Notes: generated by a model from the sequence alone, not told the origin. A stretch of 64,000 bases of DNA from Sphingobacterium paucimobilis HER1398 (GCF_000416985.1 NZ_ATDL01000003.1:169489-233488), one strand, 5' to 3'. Positions 8,715 to 19,197 are shown, counted from the first letter of the stretch. A program made the numbers and translations.

Positions 8715-10223
8715 TTAATTAACATCCCACCAAATTTTATCTTTCTGAGGATCAATGTCACCTTCAGCAGCTACATTTGCCGCATTGTAATTAAATTCAT
8801 TTTGAGGGTATTGTAACCTCAAAGGAATTTTTCTTCCATTAAGGGAAGAATTCAATGACAAAGGAACATCGCTAGGGTACCCTAGTCTCCTATAATCTAC
8901 CCATGCCTCAAAATTATTAATGCCAGGCAACGCCAAATATTTCTGATTAATAATCAACTCCAACTTATTAGAGCTATTCGACCAAGAAGCAATATTCTTC
9001 TGTAAATATCCAGCAACCTCAGTTTGTGCATCAGGAACATTCAAGAAAACGAAAGACTCTTCGACAGCCCTTTCATACATTGCTTCCGCATTTCCTGACA
9101 ACCAACCTCTTTGGACAGCTTCCGCTTGTAAAAACAAACTTTCCACTGAAGTGAACAACCAAGCAGGTGCATCAGGAGACGGAACTAAACCTAGGCCCAT
9201 CACAATAGATTCTCCTGACGAAGATTCTCCCGATACATTATTTTGACCAAAATTCTTACCTCTCCATAATTCCCCACCAACAGGTGTGATAGCTTTTAAA
9301 AAAATCTGTTGATATCTTAGATCATCATTTTGTTTATATTTATCTAAAACAAAATTATTCGCTCGATTAAACCCATCTACTAAAGTATTATTCTCATCCC
9401 TAACGTATGCAATATACATAGGGTTCAACTTGTATTTATCGTTAGAATATCCAGGGTTTACCCACGCCGTTTCGCCTTCATCTAAGAAACCACTTCCATC
9501 TGCAACAATTTTTGCTATCTCAGCTGAGGGATTTGCAACCTTTTCAGATTGATGCACCAACAACCTGAGGGTCTGCGTATTGACAAACTTTCTCCATTTT
9601 TTCAAATCGCCCTTAAATATCAAATCAGCTGCGACGGCTTGATCCGATATGGAAAGATTAGGATTGGAAAAAATCATACGGGCTTCATCAAGCTGTATTA
9701 ATAAATCTTTATAAATATCCTCTCCTTTATCATATTTTGGCGTTATTTTATTGGCCAAATCAAAAGCTTCAGAATACGGCACGTTATTATACATATCAAC
9801 CAAATACATGAAACCTACCGTCTTTAATGCTTTAGCCACCCCAACATAAAACTGTTCGCCACTAGCTAAGCCTTTTTGCTCCATTACATGATTATCCATA
9901 AGAATATCGTACCACCCAGCATCAGGCGTAACTCCTGACCACTGGGTCGCTTCAAAAGCAGCATCGATATTATAATTCTCTAAAGGAACAGATATCCCAA
10001 ACGAACTACCCCTAGCCCAGTATCCCATCCAATGCGCGGAAAATCTATAAGATGATGTACTTCTTTTAACCACATTTGTAATAACGGATGTCATTAACAA
10101 ATCTGGAGTGATCGCCTCTTCTGTTGGAAGATTCGGATTTTTGTTGATATCAAAAAAACTATCTTTACAAGCTGAAAAAGTTAATGTAGAAGCACATATA
10201 ATTGCTATTATTTTATTTTTCAT
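8715..10223 (-). CDS. SusD/RagB-like outer membrane lipoprotein (SusD-like_2 type)
   Basis: This 502-residue lipoprotein has a lipobox at about residue 19 (TFSAC) followed by KDSFFDINKNPNLPTEE, the usual opening of the SusD-like_2 subgroup. Internal stretches AHWMGYWARGSSF, GVAKALKTVGFMYLVDMYNNVPYSEAF and SLFLQAEAVQRGW fit that family, which differs from classical SusD. It forms a pair with the SusC gene 17 bases upstream and is followed by a strong terminator at 8652-8695, so the operon is just these two genes. No sigma or FecR gene accompanies it. The ligand cannot be told from the sequence. Confidence 0.92.
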   Translation of the reverse strand: MKNKIIAIICASTLTFSACKDSFFDINKNPNLPTEEAITPDLLMTSVITNVVKRSTSSYRFSAHWMGYWARGSSFGISVPLENYNIDAAFEATQWSGVTPDAGWYDILMDNHVMEQKGLASGEQFYVGVAKALKTVGFMYLVDMYNNVPYSEAFDLANKITPKYDKGEDIYKDLLIQLDEARMIFSNPNLSISDQAVAADLIFKGDLKKWRKFVNTQTLRLLVHQSEKVANPSAEIAKIVADGSGFLDEGETAWVNPGYSNDKYKLNPMYIAYVRDENNTLVDGFNRANNFVLDKYKQNDDLRYQQIFLKAITPVGGELWRGKNFGQNNVSGESSSGESIVMGLGLVPSPDAPAWLFTSVESLFLQAEAVQRGWLSGNAEAMYERAVEESFVFLNVPDAQTEVAGYLQKNIASWSNSSNKLELIINQKYLALPGINNFEAWVDYRRLGYPSDVPLSLNSSLNGRKIPLRLQYPQNEFNYNAANVAAEGDIDPQKDKIWWDVN

Positions 10224-10240
10224 TTTCGTAATATTAAATA

Positions 10241-13200
10241 CTAAAACTTAGCGTTAATTGTAAATCCATAATTTCTAGTCGGAGGATTTTGTGTAGACGT
10301 AATCATACCCATTGAGTTACTTCCATCATCGTAAAAACTATTAAAGTCGGGATCCATAAATTTGTTTTCTTTAGGCAGCCACAATGCGATATTTCTACCC
10401 ACCAATGCTATAGACAAAGACTTCACAACTCTCTGTCTAGATGCTAGCCATTGCTCAGGCACACTGTATGTCAGCGCTAGTTCTCGGAACCTCCAACTAC
10501 TTGCATCCACTAGAAAATTAGAGGCAGCCTGCCTATATTCTGCAATATAGTGCTGCAGTACGTGCTCATTCGCTCCGATTTTAGCAGTCGTATTCTCAAT
10601 ATATTGACCAGGATTGTTTGGATCCTTTATAACAGAATTAGGAAGTATAAAGGGCTCTCTATTATTATATGCAGTAGCTTCTGAAACACCTGTCCAAGCC
10701 ATAGAAGTTCCCATTTCGTTAAAAGAAGCTTGATGCCCAGTTTTATGTTCAAATAATGCGGACAGGTTGAAAGATTTAAAATTGACTGAAGGGTTCAATG
10801 AAATAATCCATTTTGGCATTGTACGACCATAGACTTTTAACGCATTAGATGCGCTAGGACGTCCAGTTGTTTCACTCACAATAATTCTTCCTTGGTCGTC
10901 CCTAACGTAATCTGTGGCTTTAAACACAAAGGCAGGTTGTCCTTTAATGGCATAATTACCAACCCTTGCATAACTTGTACCAATGACAATCTCATTCAAA
11001 TCTTGGTCATCAAAAATAGAAGTTACCTCACTATCATTATAAGTAGCATTGGCTCTAAATCTAATATCACCTCCATCAAACTTCACTAATAGCGTTAAAT
11101 TTAAATCCAATTCAAAACCTTTATTAATAAATGAAGCTGCATTCCTGTACATAGAGCGATAGCCTGTAGCATCGGAAACTCTGACGTTAACGATTTGATC
11201 TGTATTCTTTTGATAGAAATAAGTTCCTTCTAGACGAATTCTATTATTCCAAAATCCAGTTTCCAAACCGACTTCTGTACTGTTAATAAATTCAGGCTTT
11301 AGGTTGGGATCATAAGCAGTGTTTCCAGCTGTAAAACCAGGTACGGAGCCATAAGGATATCCTGTGTCACCTGGTTGAGAAAATGTTGCTTGAAGAAGAT
11401 AAGGAGTAATATCAGCATTACCAGTTTTATTCCAAGCCCCTCTAATCTTTAGAAAAGACAAATAATCAGACCTCAAAGCATCAATTGCTTCAGTTAAGAT
11501 TAATGAGCCTGACACTCCAGGATAAAAATAAGTATTATGCTCCGAAGCCAATAAAGATGTTTTATCCATTCGCCCAGTAACCTCAACATTTGCCCAGCCT
11601 CTATAATTCAACCCTGCACTACCAAAATAAGAAAATAGGCGAGCTTTATATCCATTAGATGATCCCGTCAAGTTGCCTAAACGATTACCTAGGTTAAAAA
11701 TATCCGGAACAAGCAAAGAACCTGCTTGAACACGAGTCGTACGATACTCATTCTGTCTCACATAAGTACCCAAAATAGCAGACAATTTGAAATCATCATC
11801 CAACTGCTTATTAACCTCTCCAAACAACTCTGAAGAGAGCGTGGTATAGTTATAGTTATACTCTTCAATTGACGCAGGAATTGACTCCTTTTCTCTGTCT
11901 ATCCCAAACTGTGAGACCTTAACTCCTAGCGAACTATTGCGCTCCGCCGTATTTCGGGAAATTAATCCTGCACGATACGTAAAACTCAGCCAATCTGTTG
12001 CTTTAAGAGACAAATCTAAATTGGTTATTAAATCTTGTTTTTTACCTTCTTTTCTCCAATTTCCAGCTTGAAAATATGGATTTAACCCATAGTTTGTAAA
12101 CCAATTTTCATGCTGAGACCATTTCTCATTCTGAAAATCTTTATATTTTGTAACTCTAATATGAGCAGGTGTATTTATTATCTGATTAAAAATCCCATCA
12201 TTCCCCCCAACACCTAAAACAGCAAACATTTCTTCAGCCCCAGTACCATCAAAAACATTATAATTTTGTTGAACATAATTTGAATTAAATCCAACCTTAA
12301 ATATACCAAATTCTTTACCCGTATTTAATCGGATACCTGTTCTTCTATTTTTATCATTTGGAACGATTCCCTTTACGACAGCATCTTGAAGACTAAGGAA
12401 AAAATCATTCGTCGACAAAGACAGATCGGTCTGATGAGTAATTCCCGTGTCATAAAACTTCTTACGTTCATCAGTTGCGCTATATACCTCTGTTTGTTGC
12501 GAACCGTCTGGCAATTTAGGACCAATATTAACAATAGAACCATCAAATGCTGGTCCCCAGGACATATTTTCGATCGGATCATAATCTCCATCATATCCTG
12601 TACCAAACTGCTTCTGCATCGCAGGAAAATAAGAGACATTTTGAAATTGCGTGGAGTGTCCCAAAGTGATTACAGGAGCTGAACTGCCTTTTTTAGTTGT
12701 AACAACAATGACACCATTTCGAGCATCTGGTCCATAAATTGCCGCAGATGATGAACCTTTCAAAACAGAAACATTCGAAATGTCATTTGGATTAATAGAT
12801 GACATATAATTCAAGTCCATCGGAATTCCGTCCACTACTAACAATGGATTGTTCTTACCTGTAAGAGATCTAATACCACGCAAGTTCATTTTAACGTTTT
12901 CAAAAACTCCGCTATTAACTCCAGTTACGTTCAACCCGGATACTTTCCCTGTCAGACCACTAGCAATATTAACTGCATTAACCTTGGTCAAATCTTCACT
13001 GCCAACCGTTGTCGCAGCGTATCCAAGATCTTTCTTACTTCTCTCTATCCCCAATGCAGTCACTACGACTTCCTCCAAAGCATTATCATCAGAAGCCAAC
13101 TGTATATTGATAGTACTCTGATTCCCTACCGTAACGCGTTGAGCACTATATCCAATAAAAGAGAAGTTAAGTGCTGCGCCTTGATTTACGGAAATAGAAT

Positions 13201-13381
13201 AATTTCCACTTCCATCGGTCTGTGTAGCAGTAGAAGTACCTACCACAGACACGGAAACTCCTGATAATGGAGTGCCATCCGTTGCAGAGGTAACTTTACC
13301 ACTCACTTGCCGATTTTGTGCCATCGACACGCCTATTAAGCAAGTCAGCACAAAAAATAAACTGAGTAATTTTTGTTTCAT
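10241..13381 (-). CDS. SusC/RagA family TonB-linked outer membrane transporter
   Basis: This 1046-residue protein starts with a signal peptide (MKQKLLSLFFVLTCLIGVSMAQ). A carboxypeptidase-like domain follows at about residues 24-95 (VSGKVTSATDGTPLSGVSVSV). Next come a TonB-box-like LEEVVVTALG, a plug domain (LLVVDGIPMD, VLKGSSSAAIYGPDARNGVI) and a long barrel ending in the aromatic NYGFTINAKF. There is no STN domain, so it is not expected to signal through a FecR protein. The first 45 bases and the upstream leader are almost identical to those of the SusC gene at 15516-18731, so the two pairs are likely to have arisen by duplication or 5' exchange. Confidence 0.93.
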   Translation of the reverse strand: MKQKLLSLFFVLTCLIGVSMAQNRQVSGKVTSATDGTPLSGVSVSVVGTSTATQTDGSGNYSISVNQGAALNFSFIGYSAQRVTVGNQSTINIQLASDDNALEEVVVTALGIERSKKDLGYAATTVGSEDLTKVNAVNIASGLTGKVSGLNVTGVNSGVFENVKMNLRGIRSLTGKNNPLLVVDGIPMDLNYMSSINPNDISNVSVLKGSSSAAIYGPDARNGVIVVTTKKGSSAPVITLGHSTQFQNVSYFPAMQKQFGTGYDGDYDPIENMSWGPAFDGSIVNIGPKLPDGSQQTEVYSATDERKKFYDTGITHQTDLSLSTNDFFLSLQDAVVKGIVPNDKNRRTGIRLNTGKEFGIFKVGFNSNYVQQNYNVFDGTGAEEMFAVLGVGGNDGIFNQIINTPAHIRVTKYKDFQNEKWSQHENWFTNYGLNPYFQAGNWRKEGKKQDLITNLDLSLKATDWLSFTYRAGLISRNTAERNSSLGVKVSQFGIDREKESIPASIEEYNYNYTTLSSELFGEVNKQLDDDFKLSAILGTYVRQNEYRTTRVQAGSLLVPDIFNLGNRLGNLTGSSNGYKARLFSYFGSAGLNYRGWANVEVTGRMDKTSLLASEHNTYFYPGVSGSLILTEAIDALRSDYLSFLKIRGAWNKTGNADITPYLLQATFSQPGDTGYPYGSVPGFTAGNTAYDPNLKPEFINSTEVGLETGFWNNRIRLEGTYFYQKNTDQIVNVRVSDATGYRSMYRNAASFINKGFELDLNLTLLVKFDGGDIRFRANATYNDSEVTSIFDDQDLNEIVIGTSYARVGNYAIKGQPAFVFKATDYVRDDQGRIIVSETTGRPSASNALKVYGRTMPKWIISLNPSVNFKSFNLSALFEHKTGHQASFNEMGTSMAWTGVSEATAYNNREPFILPNSVIKDPNNPGQYIENTTAKIGANEHVLQHYIAEYRQAASNFLVDASSWRFRELALTYSVPEQWLASRQRVVKSLSIALVGRNIALWLPKENKFMDPDFNSFYDDGSNSMGMITSTQNPPTRNYGFTINAKF

Positions 13382-13613
13382 GTGTTTATGTGTTTAGTTA
13401 AAAATTGTGTACTTGATATATTTGAATTCATCCAAAATCCGATGCGTAATATCTCCTCTCCACATCTAAAATAAGATGGAGATAAAACGTTTTATCTAAT
13501 CAGTTAAAACGGGTAACAGACCATAGCGTACAATGATCTTAGAATTTTTAGAAAAAGCAGTTATATAATCCTTGTCTGACTTAAAGAGCCAGATCAAACT
13601 CCACTAGAAAAAT

Positions 13614-13658
13614 CTAAATGCGGAGATCGAGGGATAAATTGAATAATCTTTGTTCCAT
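13614..13658 (-). pseudogene. Relic or short ORF resembling the start of the neighbouring SusC genes
   Basis: On the minus strand, ATG at 13658 opens a 14-codon ORF (MEQRLFNLSLDLRI) that stops at 13614. Its first eight residues resemble the MKQKLLSL start shared by the SusC genes at 13381 and 18731. The bases before its ATG (AAACACACAACACATG on the minus strand) resemble their shared leader (AAACACATAAACACATG). Similarity is lost after about eight codons. It is therefore either a remnant of a deleted third SusC gene or a duplicated 5' leader now acting as an upstream ORF for the gene 230 bases away. Both readings are inference. Confidence 0.5.
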
Positions 13659-13730
13659 GTGTTGTGTGTTTAGTTTTTAAAATTGTTTGTGTGTTAGTAG
13701 CTGCAACATCGTAACAACGATATTACTATG

Positions 13731-13738
13731 CAAACATA
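13731..13738 (-). promoter_or_regulatory. Possible -7 promoter element for the second SusC operon
   Basis: On the minus strand this reads TATGTTTG, matching the Bacteroidota -7 consensus TAnnTTTG. The region 20 bases upstream is T-rich without a clear TTTG, so the -33 element is weak. If used, the transcript would include the relic leader at 13614-13658 and have a 5' UTR of about 340 bases. Confidence 0.4.
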
Positions 13739-13899
13739 TAAAAAAAAATAAAGTTTCACACTTTTTAACATATTTTTTATTGAAAACAACAAAAGAAACC
13801 GTAAAAAAGACAGAATACAGACTTCAATTGTAACAACAGGCCAACTATTTTGCCAAACAACTAAAATAATAGGAGTACAATATCACTAGTATAACTACA

Positions 13900-13935
13900 T
13901 AAAAACGGGGTGACATTTTTCAATATCCCCCCGTT
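13900..13935 (-). terminator. Intrinsic terminator after the third SusC/SusD pair
   Basis: On the minus strand AACGGGG (13935-13929) pairs with CCCCGTT (13910-13904), with partial pairing inside the loop, and is followed by TTTTT (to 13900). It lies about 60 bases beyond the SusD stop at 13999 and would end the 18731-13999 operon. Confidence 0.7.
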
Positions 13936-13998
13936 CCATCCACTAAAGATTTACGAAATCTAAATATTCCTTCTACCTGTCATGGTAATTGAGAAACA

Positions 13999-15504
13999 TT
14001 AATCCTTCAACGGATTTTGATCTGCCACTGACAATTGCTTATTAGCATTAATCTCATCTTGAGGTATGGCAAACAACCACCGGTTACTATTAGCCGGCAA
14101 CGATGTTACGCCTGGAGCAAAATTATTTCCATTTCCTCCATTTAACTGCGCCCCTCCATGGTTACCAGCTCCCGTAGGACGATTAAGTCCTTTTCCAAGA
14201 CGTTTGATATCCAAGAGGCTAAATCCTTCTCCCCACAACTCAATTTTACGCTGTAACAGAATCTCATTTAACAAGGCTTCCCCTGCGAGACCTGCAGTAC
14301 TGTATCCGCTATACCTTGTTGTTACTAGATCAGCAAGTGTCTGTGCAGCTGCTGCATCCTGCGTAAGACGAGCCTGCGCTTCCGCTTTGATAAGATATAG
14401 CTCTGACAATCTCATAAACAAATAATCAGAAGCCCAATTTCCCAATTGACGCAACTGGAATTTCTTTTGTGCATAAATAGGCATATCCGCACTAATTACA
14501 CCCTGAAACAAATCTTTACGTACATCACCAGATGGGATCTTATCATAAAGATCCTTGGTGATCTTTTTCTGACCACCCAGTGCTGCATAACCGCCTACGG
14601 CAGCTCTATTATCCATATGCGAATAAAATGAAGCAAAAGCCGTAGACTGCTCTACATTGACCTCTCCACCCCAGATCCACTCAGCCGCACTCAGCGTATT
14701 AAATGCTGCCGACGTGTATTGAGCAGCAGTAAACAATTGTTTACCACTCGACTTGATCGCTTTATCGGCCATTTCCAAGGCCTTCGGATAATCGCCCTGT
14801 TGAAGAGCCACACGTGCAAATATTCCCTCTGCTGTAGCTTTGTTTACATGCGAAAGATGAGCACGGGATTTCCCTTCTAGCAATTTAGTAGACTCCGTCA
14901 AATCCAAGTAGATTTGATCGTACACATCCTTCACCGTACCCCTTCCCTTACCGTCGGTTGTGGGAGCCGTATAAAGCGGCACCCCTGGATTCTCTGGCCC
15001 ATACTTCGAGAAGAAATTGACGAGATAATAATACGAGTGTGCACGCAAAGCTAATGCCTGCCCCATAATCAAGTCTTTTTCTTCCTGCGGTCCTGTTGCT
15101 GCTGGCAATAAGGATATGATCCGGTTCGCATTATTAATGATCCGGTAATAATAATACCAGGTACGGTCTGCTCTTTGATTAGTACTAGCACTACTTAAAC
15201 CAGAGTAATTATATTCACTCGTATAATATCTATAGCCTTGGGCATGCAGAATAACATCTTCCCCCATCATATCAGAGGTCAGGTCATAGGCCTTTTGTCC
15301 AAAATTCCCGTGGTTGGTCAACGAACTGTACATGGTACGTATGGTACCATTCAAGGCGACCATCGCTCCTTCAGTAGTCTTAAACACAATATCTGCACTC
15401 ACTAAATCTGTCGGGTTCGTTTCTAAATATTCTTTCTTACAACTGGTAGCCATAATGGTGCAAGCCAAAGCTATCGCAGTCATTCCTTTATATAATCTTT
15501 TCAT
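13999..15504 (-). CDS. RagB/SusD family nutrient uptake outer membrane lipoprotein
   Basis: This 501-residue lipoprotein has a lipobox Cys at about residue 22 (TIMATSC) followed by KKEYLETNPTD, the classical SusD opening. Helical pairs such as MGQALALRAHSYYYLVNFFSKYG and MRLSELYLIKAEAQARLTQDA, and the C-terminal LQRKIELWGEGFSLLDIKRLGKG signature, place it firmly in the SusD family. It is the ligand-binding lid for the SusC encoded 11 bases upstream. No enzyme gene accompanies the pair, so its substrate is unknown. Confidence 0.93.
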   Translation of the reverse strand: MKRLYKGMTAIALACTIMATSCKKEYLETNPTDLVSADIVFKTTEGAMVALNGTIRTMYSSLTNHGNFGQKAYDLTSDMMGEDVILHAQGYRYYTSEYNYSGLSSASTNQRADRTWYYYYRIINNANRIISLLPAATGPQEEKDLIMGQALALRAHSYYYLVNFFSKYGPENPGVPLYTAPTTDGKGRGTVKDVYDQIYLDLTESTKLLEGKSRAHLSHVNKATAEGIFARVALQQGDYPKALEMADKAIKSSGKQLFTAAQYTSAAFNTLSAAEWIWGGEVNVEQSTAFASFYSHMDNRAAVGGYAALGGQKKITKDLYDKIPSGDVRKDLFQGVISADMPIYAQKKFQLRQLGNWASDYLFMRLSELYLIKAEAQARLTQDAAAAQTLADLVTTRYSGYSTAGLAGEALLNEILLQRKIELWGEGFSLLDIKRLGKGLNRPTGAGNHGGAQLNGGNGNNFAPGVTSLPANSNRWLFAIPQDEINANKQLSVADQNPLKD

Positions 15505-15515
15505 GTTGTTCTATC

Positions 15516-18500
15516 TTATAAACCTATTGTTACACCAAAAGTGAAGTTCCGCATGGTAGGATATGTATAATCTGCAGTTCCAGTGAAGGAGCGCTGCGGA
15601 TCCATACCTTTTCTTTTTGTGAAAATCGCCGCATTATCTACGTTTGCAAAGACGCGAAGTCCAGACAATCCCATCCTAGAAATCAGCAGTTTATCAAAAT
15701 TGTATCCCAACGTAATGTTTTTAACATTTAAGTAGGACGCATCAAACAGGAATCTGGACGACGTAGAGTTTCCAGCATTTGCCGCTCCGATACCATTCTG
15801 AAGACGAGGTACATCGGTCACTTGCCCCGGCTCTGTCCATGCATTCAAAATATCAGAATGCCAATGTGTTCCGTAATTACCCATATGCATTAATGAAGCA
15901 TAGTTCCCATCATAAAACTTGCCTCCGATCTGGTAAGTCAAAAGAACTGACAGATCAAACTGTTTGTAACGGAAAGAGTTAGTAATACCACCGACAAAAT
16001 CAGGAATGGCAGAGCCATGATAGTAATATGTAGCAGAGTTTACGTTATTAGTCGTCGTACGACCAATCACATTGTCGTTTGCATCCAGCTCGTCCATGTA
16101 CCACAAGGCATCTCCATTAGCAGGATCCACTCCTGCATAATCTCTTAACCAGAATTGATAAACATCCTGTCCTTCCATCAGCCTCTTTGTCCCACTTATA
16201 ATACCTGCTTCTCTATTTTCTTCTGGCAACTTCGTGATCTTGTTTTTGTAATGGCTGAGGTTAAGATCAATTCTCCAGTCAAAATCAGTATGTCGGATAG
16301 CATTGTAACCGATCTGAAGATCAATACCACGATTATACATACTACCTACATTACGCCAGATCGATGTAATACCAGTAGACATTGGTAGTGGAACACGGAA
16401 TAATAAATTAGAAGATTCTCTATTATACCATTCAATAGTACCGTCGATCTTTCTATCAAAAAGTGTAAAATCCAACCCGACATTTACGGCTCTGTTTTTC
16501 TCCCAACCTAACCCCTCATTGGGTAGTGATGTGATGATTGCTCCTGGCATGCTTACATTGTTCCATCCGTAACCGTAAAGACTTTGCCAGCCATAGAAAT
16601 TATCAATATTCGTGTTAGTAGGATCTTCCTGATCAGTCTCAGAGGATGCGCGAGCTTGTACGACCCCCTCATTACCTTGCTCCCCATAACTTGCTCTCAA
16701 TTTCAACTCGTTAATCCAGCTCACATCCTTCAGGAAATCTTCCTGGCTGATTCTCCATCCGGCACCCACAGAGTAGAAGTTACCCCATTGGTTATTTCCT
16801 TTTCCATCCTTACCAGGGTAAAAACGAGAAGTACCATCGCGACGTAGACTAGCAGACACTAGGTATTTATCGAGATAGGTATAGTTGACACGGCTGAAAT
16901 AACCTTCGATTCTATGGTAGTTTTCGTAAGAAGTCGCGTCCTCAAGGGTAGCACCTGGTGCCAGTTCCGAATTTCCTGGAAAAGGGAAGCCCGAACGTGT
17001 TGCTGACAGAAAATTGCGCTCTAAGCGGTAATTCTCATGCCCTACCATTACATTCAAATTGTGATCTCCAAATGTCTTGTCATACGTCAATACCTGATTG
17101 AAGGTAAATGAAAGCTGTCTATTTTGGATTTTAGTAGATCTACCTCTCACATTCGCAGCATCACCATATTCTGGATTTTGGAAAGTAGTGGTATACCTGT
17201 TGTAATAGTTTCCTCCCACAGTCGTCCTAAATGTAAAATCTTTTAAGAAACGTGCCTCTAAATAAGTGTTAAAGTTCACATTACCTATTTTACCAGTTCG
17301 CTCATCTAGAGCCAATGAACCTAAAAGATTGGAGTTACCTGCGTAGGGTCTTGCTCCCATTTGAGAGTTCAATCCCCAGTCCAACGATTTCTCTCCGGTC
17401 AATGGATCGATCACAAAGCCCCCTTGATCATCACGTTGCCAAACCGGATAAATCGGCCCCATCATACGTGTATAGTAAAAAGGGTTTATAGTGGTTGTAC
17501 CACCTATTGACTGTACATTATCCTGATAAGCCAAGGCACCGTCCAAGTTAAGACCTGCAGACAACCATTCCTTTACCTTACTATCCACATTGACACGCCC
17601 GTTAAAACGTTCGTATCCTGAATATTTAACAAAGCCTGGTTCATTCAGATAACCTAGAGACACGAAATGGGTAGACTTATCGGATCCTCCAGAGTAGTTC
17701 AAATTATAATCTTGTCTGAACGGAGTACGAAAAAGTGCATCTTGCCAATCGTCTGCATATAAAATCTTCGCATTCGGATTGAATTTGCCATTTGCCAAAA
17801 CAACCTCATTGTCCGCCTGATCCGTTACATTATAGACCAATCCATCCATCAAAGAATTAGAAGCATTCTGATTAACAGCATCAGTGATCTTAGACGGATC
17901 ACCAAGAATCAGTCCATTACGGGTAGCCTGCCACATACCCTCATAATACTGAGGGATACTCACACGGTCATATTCAGGTATAGCTCGGTTCAGGAATCCC
18001 AAACGCGCTGTAAAATTCATACGTGGTGTATTCGCCCGGCCTTTTTTTGTAGTGATCATCACAACACCGTTGGCAGCACGCGAACCATACAATGCTGTCG
18101 CTGCGGCATCTTTTAATACCGTCGTACTTTCGATATCATCTGTAGAAATAGAAACGTTGGAACCTGAATACGGTACGCCATCGATAACATATAACGGAGA
18201 CGAACTTGCATTTACCGAGCCGATACCACGGATACGGATATCCGAGCTTGTACCCGGCGCCCCTCCACCGTTACTGGCTTGAATACCGGCTACAGTTCCT
18301 TCCAAAGCCTTTGTAAAAGATGCTACTTGCTGCTTTTCGAAAGTTTTAGATGAAATAGTCGATTCCGATCCAGTAAAAGCAGTCTTCTTAATTGTTCCAT
18401 AAGGAACCTGAACAACCACTTCTTCTAGCTCCTCTTGATCAGTGGCCAACTCGACATTGATCACAGACTGGTTACCGACAGCTACACGCTTTGAGACATG

Positions 18501-18731
18501 ACCTACATAGGTAAAATTTAACGTTCCATTTGAGGAAACTTCCAATACAAAGCGTCCATTGCCGTCTGTCTGTGTACGGGCAGTTCCGCCCACCACGGAT
18601 ACAGATACACCAGCCAAAGCGGTCCCATCCGAAGCAGACGTCACCTTTCCACTCACTTGGCGATTCTGTGCATACGCACCTCCTAAAAGAAGTACAAATA
18701 CACAAATAAAACTGAGTAATTTTTGTTTCAT
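15516..18731 (-). CDS. SusC/RagA family TonB-linked outer membrane transporter
   Basis: This 1071-residue protein has a signal peptide (MKQKLLSFICVFVLLLGGAYAQ), a carboxypeptidase-like domain at about 24-95, a LEEVVVQVPYG TonB-box-like stretch, a plug (PLYVIDGVPYSG, VLKDAAATALYGSRAANGVVMITTKKG) and a barrel ending in the aromatic-rich FTFGVTIGL. It lacks an STN domain. The N-terminal 48 residues are strikingly like those of the SusC at 10241-13381, whereas the barrels diverge, which is the pattern expected if the regulatory 5' end was shared and the ligand specificity was not. Confidence 0.93.
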   Translation of the reverse strand: MKQKLLSFICVFVLLLGGAYAQNRQVSGKVTSASDGTALAGVSVSVVGGTARTQTDGNGRFVLEVSSNGTLNFTYVGHVSKRVAVGNQSVINVELATDQEELEEVVVQVPYGTIKKTAFTGSESTISSKTFEKQQVASFTKALEGTVAGIQASNGGGAPGTSSDIRIRGIGSVNASSSPLYVIDGVPYSGSNVSISTDDIESTTVLKDAAATALYGSRAANGVVMITTKKGRANTPRMNFTARLGFLNRAIPEYDRVSIPQYYEGMWQATRNGLILGDPSKITDAVNQNASNSLMDGLVYNVTDQADNEVVLANGKFNPNAKILYADDWQDALFRTPFRQDYNLNYSGGSDKSTHFVSLGYLNEPGFVKYSGYERFNGRVNVDSKVKEWLSAGLNLDGALAYQDNVQSIGGTTTINPFYYTRMMGPIYPVWQRDDQGGFVIDPLTGEKSLDWGLNSQMGARPYAGNSNLLGSLALDERTGKIGNVNFNTYLEARFLKDFTFRTTVGGNYYNRYTTTFQNPEYGDAANVRGRSTKIQNRQLSFTFNQVLTYDKTFGDHNLNVMVGHENYRLERNFLSATRSGFPFPGNSELAPGATLEDATSYENYHRIEGYFSRVNYTYLDKYLVSASLRRDGTSRFYPGKDGKGNNQWGNFYSVGAGWRISQEDFLKDVSWINELKLRASYGEQGNEGVVQARASSETDQEDPTNTNIDNFYGWQSLYGYGWNNVSMPGAIITSLPNEGLGWEKNRAVNVGLDFTLFDRKIDGTIEWYNRESSNLLFRVPLPMSTGITSIWRNVGSMYNRGIDLQIGYNAIRHTDFDWRIDLNLSHYKNKITKLPEENREAGIISGTKRLMEGQDVYQFWLRDYAGVDPANGDALWYMDELDANDNVIGRTTTNNVNSATYYYHGSAIPDFVGGITNSFRYKQFDLSVLLTYQIGGKFYDGNYASLMHMGNYGTHWHSDILNAWTEPGQVTDVPRLQNGIGAANAGNSTSSRFLFDASYLNVKNITLGYNFDKLLISRMGLSGLRVFANVDNAAIFTKRKGMDPQRSFTGTADYTYPTMRNFTFGVTIGL

Positions 18732-18915
18732 GTGTTTATGTGTTTAGTTAAAAATAATTACACTATTAGCTCTCTTGCTAGTGATCAATGCAACCAAATT
18801 GTAAACACAAACACAGACGGTTTATGCAGATTACAAAAAGCGAAAAGAGTCGCTTTTCATAAGATGAAGAAGTATAAAAAAGTTAGTATACGCCAATTCG
18901 TTAGAACTGAGGCAA

Positions 18916-18946
18916 CAAATATAATGTCACAAAGTTGTTATTGCAA
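18916..18946 (-). promoter_or_regulatory. Promoter for the third SusC/SusD operon
   Basis: On the minus strand TTGC (18946-18943) is followed after 19 bases by TATATTTG (18923-18916), a good match to the Bacteroidota pattern of a TTTG-like -33 box, 19-21 bases, and TAnnTTTG. It would give a 5' UTR of about 180 bases before the SusC start at 18731. Confidence 0.55.
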
Positions 18947-19197
18947 GCTTTTAAACACAAAATATATTTTATTACAAATGAAGCAAGCAAAACACACACT
19001 ATTTAACAAACCATCAAAACTCCACTTATATTTAACAATTCTTTAAGAAAACAACGCATTTTGCCATATAACCCTGAAAAACAACACACTTAAGCAATCA
19101 TATTATTAAAAACACACTTCCAACACTAAAGACCAAATAATCTAGATATGAATTTCATTACTTCATACCGGACGTTCAATTCTCAATACTAAATTAT

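Larger units (their letters stand above)
13382..13998. other. 617-base intergenic region upstream of the second SusC gene
   Basis: The stretch separates the SusD gene ending at 13999 from the SusC gene starting at 13381. It holds the SusC leader (a TAACTAAACACATAAACACATG-like sequence just before the start), a second degraded copy of that leader with a 14-codon relic ORF at 13614-13658, a possible promoter box at 13731-13738 and a terminator at 13900-13935. The remaining bases are AT-rich and show nothing else that I can support. Confidence 0.6.

Noticed and set aside
18723..19046. A 107-codon ORF upstream of trmD
   Set aside because: It covers the SusC leader and promoter, has skewed AT-driven composition and no recognisable domain.
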